Assembly: GCA_028565635.1 (NCBI GenBank)
Contig: JAOXYB010050169.1
Location: forward strand, 1-11,800
DNA: 11,800 nt
Direction: 5' to 3'
Origin: Phoronis ovalis
Lineage: Eukaryota > Phoronida > Phoronidae
The position numbers and the translations under genes were made by a program. The notes below the pieces were generated by a model. That model was not told the origin of the DNA and searched no databases. It saw only the letters and a list, made by a program, of their open reading frames with translations. Positions 8,701 to 11,800 of this stretch are shown in pieces; the stretch's first letter is position 1, and each line of letters begins with the position of its first letter.

Positions 8701-11700
8701 TTTGTTGTAATATCAGTTTTGAATATTACTGTTTGAAATTTATATTGAACACAATCATAAAATTAAAAAATATTGTTTAGAGCTGATTGGTTAGAGTGTG
8801 CTTTTTTAAGGATAAGAGAGGCTTTGCCATGATCTTTGGAGTTTGGTGTGAAATTTTGTTACTGAATTCTAAATGTTCACATTGGTTTTGAATAATGTAC
8901 TTTTAAGTAATTCTTTGAACTTTGCATGCAACGTTTTCATAAATCCATAGAATTTTTCAAAATGAGGAAAAAATTAAATAATGACTGATAGTATTATTAC
9001 ATATTTTATTGTACTGTTTGTGCTGGTATCATTCATAGCATTCTACTGGTTTCATTACCTTCCATCTGTTCTTCTGCAATTATAGATATATATCCATTTT
9101 GTTCTTTCTAATGAAATTTGGATTAAAGAGCTTATAACAGTCACTGTGTCAGTTGAGTAAGCAGGATAGTCACAGCATAGATTTAATCCACCAGGCAGGT
9201 TTTGTTACCTGGGTGATTTATTTATCTCCATAATCCCACATTCCAGTTAAAGTATTATTGTAAGTAATCCAATTGTTATCATAATATCACACATCATTGA
9301 CTTAACTATAATTTGACTTATTTATGACACTGAGAAACTGAGGTTAAATAATTAACAAAATAAACCATTAGACCATTTGCCAGTATTTTCTTGAATTCTT
9401 GAATGAATCTTCTTATAAGAAATCTCGCAGCAGCAGTGTATAATACACTGGGGGGATATTATGAGTTTTGAGGGTGAGGTTAACATTCAATGTACATCAG
9501 AAACCGCAATAATAAAGGGACATGCTCTACTTTAATTCACTGTATTGTTTACAAACCATCATATTACAAATATTTACGGCTGTTCATAAAAATAAATGTA
9601 AATTCTCGTTTGGAACTAGTGTTTGTTAAATAGTTCATATTTTGTTGCCATTTATTCTAGGGTTAAGAAGCAGGACACCGGTTAACTCAGACTCTGGAGA
9701 TTTGCTAATCGGAGATAGAGTGATTGTAGCTGGACACCGTAAAGGCGTCATAAGATTTGCAGGAGAAACAAAATTTGCTCCAGGTACTTACTATTCCCAG
9801 ATAATGCACTGGAAAAACTGACCAACTTGATATGTGGATGAGAATTCAATTTGAGGAGTAGGGAAAAAGTGGATATGTATATGTTTGAATTTTAGTTTGC
9901 CAACTTATCATAATCCATTACACTCTTTAATTGTTCACATTTTGAGGAAACAACTGTAAGATAGAAATAAAATTAAATTTATGAGATTATGAAATCAACT
10001 TAATGTTCAAAGATTTTTATGAGTCAATACAGTTCATTACTATTGGAACATTTTGTTGTTACTGTGTAATATAAATTTTGAATATTACTGTTTGAAATGT
10101 ATATTGAACACAATTAAAATAAAATGAAAGAAAGTGGGCCTTAGTTGAATATTTGGTGGGCCTGCAGAATAGGATTTTAAGTCTTTCTTGTATTTATTTG
10201 GAGAATTGTATATTTGTAGGCTGGTGGTATGGTATCGAGTTGGATCGTGCCATTGGTAAAAATGATGGTACTGTAAATGGGGAACGCTATTTTGCGTGTC
10301 AACCTAAATTTGGTGTATTTGCTCCTCCATCACGAGTACAAAGGTAACTGGTTGGTTGCAAACTGTATGAAATATCAATGGTGCATATGGGAACTGACTG
10401 GAGTGCACTATCCTTCAATTTGAGTCCACTCCCAATAAATAGTAACAACCTTGTTCACAATTGATAGCTAAAATGCAATAGCTCCTTCCTTCCACAAGCT
10501 CATTTTAGGTTTTTCTATTTTTTGTACTTCCCAAGTGGACGTCAATGAGCTTTCACTGATAGCTTTACAAATACAGGTAATGCTTTTCTTTTTTTCAAGA
10601 ATTGGTCTTGGGCATTCAGCATCAATGGAATCTTTAGATTCTTTGTCTGGAATATTCGCAGAAAGAGAAAAAAGATTATCAGGCGGACATGCTAGTGCTA
10701 ATAGCAGTCTCACAAGTCTGCACAGTACAGGCACAGCAGCGAGATCACACACTCCTGTTAGTAGTGGACGGTAGGTTGTTGTTAATTACTCCACACACAA
10801 AATGATAGATAAACCAGCATCTTGAATGTTACTAGCCTAACGTTTAATATATTTACCAGATTTTTGACTGAAGTATGGAAAGGTTGCTAAAGCTTATCCA
10901 ATATTGGTGGTCTTTCATTAGGATTGTTTTGCAGCTTAATGCCTTTTACTACTAAACTATGAGCATGTGTATCTGGTTTGGAGCTTTTAAATGATGACAA
11001 CCAACAGCTATAATTATTTCAGCAAGGTAGTTACAATCGTTATCTAACTTCGGTAGTCTTCTCCACAAAATAGTTACATTTATCACGGCCACTCATGTTA
11101 TGTGTTACAGTCTCGAACACATTTTAATTAATAGATAGGTTATTTATAATCTTGTTGTGAATTTGTGTTAAATATGAATGTTGTGAATCATGATACAGAT
11201 TTTGTGGAGATCACTGATAGTACTGTGCCTATTCTTGCGTGTAGGTAAGCTCATAAGTTCATAACACTAACACACTAACATGCTATTTTAATCATACAGC
11301 AGTGGCACGCCAAATTCAAAACGCAGTGGCACACCCAGTTCAAAACGCAGCAGTACACTTTCAACTTCTCGTAAACTGTCGAGAAAAAGGTGGGATCATA
11401 TTGATGCACTAGTAGTTCTGTTTATGTGGCTTTATTTTGAAGACAGTTGGATTGCTTTATTAACACTTTGCATTCAGTTTTGTTTGTTTTTTCTTATTGT
11501 TCTTTACACTTAGATTTTTTAAAAAAGCAATGTCAAAATCCATTTGTAGAACTTTTAGAAAGGAAATGGTTTTTTTCTAAGCATAAGTTCATGTTTTAAA
11601 TATCATTTTATATTCCACAAACCATTTTGTTTGTCACTAGATTGTGTAATGGATTGCCAGAAAAGCAGTTCAAGCAATTTAAGGCAAAGCTGGACCCTCG

Positions 11701-11716
11701 TCACCGTTTAAAATAA
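2560..11716 (+). CDS. CLIP3/CLIP4-type protein: ankyrin repeats plus two CAP-Gly domains (12 exons)
   Basis: Joined in phase, the exons (2560-2722, 3428-3688, 4199-4312, 4963-5106, 5626-5825, 6249-6384, 7646-7774, 9661-9783, 10220-10343, 10600-10770, 11300-11389, 11641-11716) give 576 residues plus stop. Order: acidic N-terminus; conserved pre-ankyrin segment (about 39-95); three ankyrin repeats (about 100-225) with TNMAALHYAAYFD and GTPLHI motifs; CAP-Gly 1 (about 281-350, GKNDG at 321-325); CAP-Gly 2 (about 397-463, GKNDG at 436-440); and a Ser/Thr/Arg-rich tail. CAP-Gly domains bind EEY/F tails of tubulin and EB proteins. Vertebrate CLIP3 (CLIPR-59) links microtubules to Golgi/endosomal membranes; CLIP4 is microtubule-associated. 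Human CLIP4 is about 705 residues with a third C-terminal CAP-Gly, which is absent here; length and domain count fit CLIP3 (about 547). All junctions are GT-AG. The gene may be a single-copy ancestor of both vertebrate paralogues (inference). Confidence 0.95.
2723..3427 (+). other. CLIP intron 1
   Basis: The intron has donor GTACAT and acceptor TTTTTTAG. It is AT-rich. A cryptic-exon-like piece at 3229-3256 (TTTCAG before, GTAATA after) would break the frame if included. No gene is seen in it. Confidence 0.8.
3428..3688 (+). CDS. CLIP exon 2: pre-ankyrin segment and ankyrin 1
   Basis: Encodes residues 55-141. It includes IAEIFAIIRQW (70-80) and NVNDRDGLSDMTLL (101-114), the most conserved blocks shared with CLIP3/CLIP4. 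It starts at the AG at 3426-3427 and is joined in phase 1. It ends at donor GTATGG in phase 1. Confidence 0.95.
3689..4198 (+). other. CLIP intron 2
   Basis: AT-rich intron. A minus-strand open frame at 3800-4078 has no recognisable domain or gene signals and is taken as chance. A (TA)n tract lies near the acceptor TGATTTTCAG. Confidence 0.8.
4156..4168. repeat. (TA)n microsatellite
   Basis: A short run of alternating A and T (about six units) in intron 2, upstream of the exon 3 acceptor. A simple repeat with no further meaning visible. Confidence 0.7.
4199..4312 (+). CDS. CLIP exon 3: ankyrin 2
   Basis: Encodes residues 142-179. GADVHIRCRWTNMAALHYAA is the signature second ankyrin repeat of the CLIP3/4 family. 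Acceptor TTTTCAG, donor GTATGT, both phase 1. Confidence 0.95.
4313..4962 (+). other. CLIP intron 3
   Basis: AT-rich intron with acceptor CTAATAG. A 68-codon minus-strand frame (4711-4917) lies inside. It has a normal amino-acid mix but no domain, promoter or end signal that can be named, so it is not called as a gene. Confidence 0.75.
4963..5106 (+). CDS. CLIP exon 4: ankyrin 3
   Basis: Encodes residues 180-227. It carries a typical ankyrin repeat: NGTPLHITCMN, then helix and LLEAGADPHVKDDLGRIPL. Donor GTAATA; both ends are phase 1. Confidence 0.95.
5107..5625 (+). other. CLIP intron 4
   Basis: AT-rich intron, no gene seen. Acceptor is TTACAG; the phase requires the CAG at 5623-5625, not the adjacent AG two bases downstream. 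Confidence 0.8.
5626..5825 (+). CDS. CLIP exon 5: linker and start of CAP-Gly 1
   Basis: Encodes residues 228-294. An acidic run (EEEE, 232-235) and a charged helix are followed by a proline stretch, then MGLKLGDKIVVGGLK, the first strands of CAP-Gly 1. Ends in phase 0 at donor GTGATT. Confidence 0.93.
5826..6248 (+). other. CLIP intron 5
   Basis: AT-rich intron with acceptor TTTGTAG. No gene or clear repeat is seen. Confidence 0.8.
6249..6384 (+). CDS. CLIP exon 6: core of CAP-Gly 1
   Basis: Encodes residues 295-339: AGTLRYCGPTEF, then GIWAGIELDEPDGKNDGSV and YFTCSPKH. The GKNDG loop and surrounding aromatics that grip EEY/F tails are intact. Donor GTAAGT, phase 1. Confidence 0.96.
6667..6968. 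mobile_element. Small non-autonomous element with G/C-run inverted ends (MITE- or foldback-like)
   Basis: The left end begins GAGGGGGTAGGGGG and the right end, read on the minus strand, begins GGGGGGTGCAGGGGG, forming imperfect terminal inverted repeats. The hexamer AATATA flanks both sides (6661-6666 and 6969-6974), as a target-site duplication would. Inside are A-rich runs and five copies of a TGCTCGC-based unit. No transposase is encoded. Its much higher G/C-run content contrasts with the surrounding intron. A locally expanded satellite is the alternative. Confidence 0.5.
6695..6944. repeat. Five copies of a TGCTCGCTGCTCGCACTT unit
   Basis: Copies lie at 6695-6710 (short, one TGCTCGC missing), 6718-6740, 6860-6882, 6898-6920 and 6926-6944 (degenerate end). 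Copies 2, 3 and 4 are identical over 23 bases. Spacing is irregular (7, 119, 15 and 5 bases), so this is not a simple head-to-tail satellite. Confidence 0.85.
7646..7774 (+). CDS. CLIP exon 7: end of CAP-Gly 1 and inter-domain linker
   Basis: Encodes residues 340-382. GIFAPVTKI closes CAP-Gly 1; the linker ends KIEVSHVTAKIDT, matching the conserved linker of vertebrate CLIP4. Donor GTAGGC, phase 1. Confidence 0.93.
8088..8095 (-). terminator. Histone downstream element (U7-pairing site)
   Basis: On the minus strand AAAGAGCT starts 13 bases after the hairpin. Vertebrate histone downstream elements have the core AAAGAGCTG, and the U7 snRNA 5' end pairs with it through its AGCUCUUU. Both sequence and distance fit 3'-end cleavage between hairpin and element. 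On its own it would be weak; with the hairpin it is good support. Confidence 0.65.
8109..8124 (-). terminator. Replication-dependent histone mRNA 3' stem-loop
   Basis: On the minus strand the sequence is GGCCCTTTTAAGGGCC: a 6-bp stem GGCCCT/AGGGCC closed by the four-base loop TTTA. This is an exact match to the animal histone hairpin recognised by SLBP. The 5' flank CCCAAG resembles the usual CCAAA. The 3' flank ATCTA departs somewhat from ACCCA. It lies 74 bases after the stop codon at 8199-8201. No AATAAA lies between stop and hairpin. Confidence 0.85.
8199..8492 (-). CDS. Small basic coiled-coil protein expressed from a histone-type gene
   Basis: This intronless frame encodes 97 residues. 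The ATG at 8492 has an ideal context (A at -3, G at +4) and follows a TATA box by about 55 bases. The product is basic (15 Lys/Arg against 7 Asp/Glu). The N-terminal tail MAPVTRSQSRK looks histone-like only in composition. A leucine-zipper-like coiled coil spans about 11-50, with a/d positions L14, L18, A21, A28, I32, L35, I39, L42, A49. The C-terminal half (56-97) is hydrophobic with aromatics (YVWYVAEKVVE). I do not recognise the family. A short VLEGL (67-71) recalls VLEYL in helix 2 of histone H2A, too little to call a histone fold. The TATA box, short UTRs and hairpin imply S-phase transcription and non-polyadenylated mRNA (inference). It is nested antisense in CLIP intron 7. Confidence 0.75.
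   Translation of the reverse strand: MAPVTRSQSRKLQLQSNLLKAHTQRKRAEQQIRLLQREINQLLVRHERAARQQNGIFSYNLMLRMTVLEGLKNCYVWYVAEKVVECLDISLTLHILS
8547..8554 (-). promoter_or_regulatory. TATA box of the nested histone-type gene
   Basis: TATAAATA on the minus strand lies 54 bases before the ATG. That predicts a start site near 8520-8525 and a 5' UTR of about 30 bases, the compact layout of replication-dependent histone genes. In AT-rich DNA such an octamer can occur by chance; position gives it weight. Confidence 0.6.
8688..8755. repeat. Dispersed repeat, copy A
   Basis: It shares two blocks with 10039-10114: 21 bases beginning ACTATTGGAACATTTTG, and a 39-base block (8717-8755) with one mismatch. Copy A lacks 8 bases present in copy B between the blocks. 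It lies just upstream of the nested gene's promoter and supplies a CCAAT on that strand (8691-8695). Confidence 0.85.
8783..8792 (-). promoter_or_regulatory. CCAAT box (NF-Y type) upstream of the nested gene
   Basis: On the minus strand AACCAATCAG is a perfect NF-Y site, a common element of histone promoters. At about 230 bases from the TATA box it is farther than usual, so its assignment to this gene is uncertain. A second CCAAT at 8691-8695 lies inside repeat copy A. Confidence 0.3.
9661..9783 (+). CDS. CLIP exon 8: linker and first half of CAP-Gly 2
   Basis: Encodes residues 383-423. A short linker with SRTP is followed by LLIGDRVIVAGHRKGVIRF and GETKFAP, the opening strands of CAP-Gly 2. 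Acceptor TATTCTAG, donor GTACTT, both phase 1. Confidence 0.94.
9784..10219 (+). other. CLIP intron 8
   Basis: AT-rich intron containing dispersed repeat copy B (10039-10114). No gene is seen. Acceptor TTTGTAG. Confidence 0.8.
10039..10114. repeat. Dispersed repeat, copy B
   Basis: Partner of 8688-8755 in the same orientation, about 1.35 kb away. The 39-base block at 10076-10114 differs from copy A at one base. Similarity fades into A-rich sequence beyond 10114. Confidence 0.85.
10220..10343 (+). CDS. CLIP exon 9: second half of CAP-Gly 2
   Basis: Encodes residues 424-464: GWWYGIELDRAIGKNDGTV, then YFACQPKFGVFAPPSRVQR, nearly the same as in vertebrate CLIP4. Donor GTAACT, phase 2. Confidence 0.96.
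10344..10599 (+). other. CLIP intron 9
   Basis: A 256-base intron with a long T-rich tract before the acceptor TTCAAG. It contains a possible 41-nt cassette exon (10536-10576) bounded by CCCAAG and a good donor CAG|GTAATG; inclusion would bring an early in-frame TGA. Confidence 0.7.
10600..10770 (+). CDS. CLIP exon 10: Ser/Thr-rich region
   Basis: Encodes residues 465-521. SMESLDSLSGI matches the conserved DSLDxLSE stretch after the second CAP-Gly of CLIP3/4. The remainder is low-complexity Ser/Thr/Gly/His and is probably disordered. Donor GTAGGT, phase 2. Confidence 0.9.
10771..11299 (+). other. CLIP intron 10
   Basis: AT-rich intron with no gene. A cryptic-exon-like segment at 11199-11244 has acceptor GATACAG and a strong donor AG|GTAAGC, and would introduce a stop codon if used. 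Acceptor for exon 11 is CATACAG. Confidence 0.75.
11300..11347 (+). repeat. 24-bp tandem duplication inside coding exon 11
   Basis: Copies at 11300-11323 and 11324-11347 differ at 3 of 24 positions and keep the reading frame, giving SGTPNSKR and SGTPSSKR. A decayed third start (AGCAGTAC) follows. Confidence 0.9.
11300..11389 (+). CDS. CLIP exon 11: Ser/Arg/Lys-rich basic tail
   Basis: Encodes residues 522-551, built on two tandem copies of an 8-residue unit SGTPxSKR followed by SSTLSTSRKLSRK. It is strongly basic and serine-rich, as in microtubule-lattice contact regions next to CAP-Gly domains. Donor GTGGGA, phase 2. Confidence 0.88.
11641..11716 (+). CDS. CLIP exon 12: terminal exon
   Basis: Encodes residues 552-576 and the TAA stop at 11714-11716. 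The tail RLCNGLPEKQFKQFK is basic with a single Cys554. Human CLIP3 is reported to be palmitoylated on cysteines near its C-terminus, so Cys554 is a candidate lipid site (inference). Acceptor TCACTAG; phase 2 fits. The exon is less conserved than the rest, and an alternative splice to downstream exons with a third CAP-Gly cannot be excluded. Confidence 0.72.
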
Positions 11717-11755
11717 AAATTCATGAAAAATCTGCATTACATTTTTTTCATATAA

Positions 11756-11761
11756 AATAAA
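11756..11761 (+). terminator. Poly(A) signal AATAAA of the CLIP gene
   Basis: A canonical AATAAA lies 39 bases after the stop codon and is followed by a G/T-rich stretch (ATGTTATGGTG) at the window end, as expected for a downstream element. A second AATAAA at 11712-11717 overlaps the stop codon itself and is less likely to be the functional one. Confidence 0.65.
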
Positions 11762-11800
11762 TGTTTTCTGAAACTTTAACATTCATGCTATGTTATGGTG

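Larger units (their letters stand above)
7775..9660 (+). other. CLIP intron 7, host of the nested antisense gene
   Basis: The largest intron (1.89 kb). It carries the minus-strand histone-type gene with its signals (about 8088-8795) and one dispersed repeat copy (8688-8755). The remainder, 7775-8087 and 8796-9660, shows no coding region. A perfect 8-bp inverted repeat with one-base spacer (CAGTGTAT-A-ATACACTG) is at 9434-9450. Confidence 0.8.

Noticed and set aside
10468-10752. 94-codon minus-strand open frame over CLIP exon 10
   Set aside because: Shadow of the coding exon on the other strand.
2560-11716. Calling the gene CLIP4 or CLIP3 outright
   Set aside because: Sequence blocks resemble CLIP4, but the two-CAP-Gly layout resembles CLIP3. 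Orthology needs a tree, so no gene symbol was assigned.

Overview
The window is nuclear DNA of an invertebrate animal: it is AT-rich, has spliced genes with GT-AG introns of about 250-1,900 bases, and its proteins are of animal type. Species cannot be fixed from sequence alone. A Renilla-luciferase-type haloalkane dehalogenase, known in cnidarians, echinoderms, lancelets and tunicates, suggests a marine invertebrate.

Layout. (1) 403-1389, minus strand: a complete, uninterrupted coding region for a haloalkane dehalogenase/Renilla-luciferase-like hydrolase of 328 residues with all catalytic residues present. (2) About 1.15 kb of divergent intergenic DNA, holding a GC-richer patch with CTCF-like and YY1-like motifs. 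(3) 2560-11716, plus strand: a complete 12-exon gene for a CLIP3/CLIP4-type protein (CAP-Gly domain-containing linker protein). Joined in phase, the exons give 576 residues: three ankyrin repeats, two CAP-Gly domains and a Ser/Thr/Arg-rich basic tail. A poly(A) signal follows.

(4) Nested antisense in intron 7 of the CLIP gene is a compact intronless gene (CDS 8199-8492, minus strand). It carries the full signal set of a replication-dependent histone gene: a TATA box, short leaders, a 16-nt hairpin GGCCCTTTTAAGGGCC 74 nt after the stop codon, and a purine-rich AAAGAGCT element at the spacing expected for U7 snRNA pairing. Its 97-residue product is not a recognisable core or linker histone. It is a small basic protein with a leucine-zipper-like coiled coil. 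This is the most unusual item in the window.

Other structure: a ~300-bp element with C/G-rich inverted ends and five internal copies of a TGCTCGC-type unit in intron 6; a pair of ~70-bp dispersed repeats in introns 7 and 8, one just upstream of the nested gene; and a 24-bp tandem duplication inside coding exon 11. The three genes show no evident functional link. The dehalogenase and CLIP genes are head-to-head neighbours, and the small gene is a guest in a CLIP intron.
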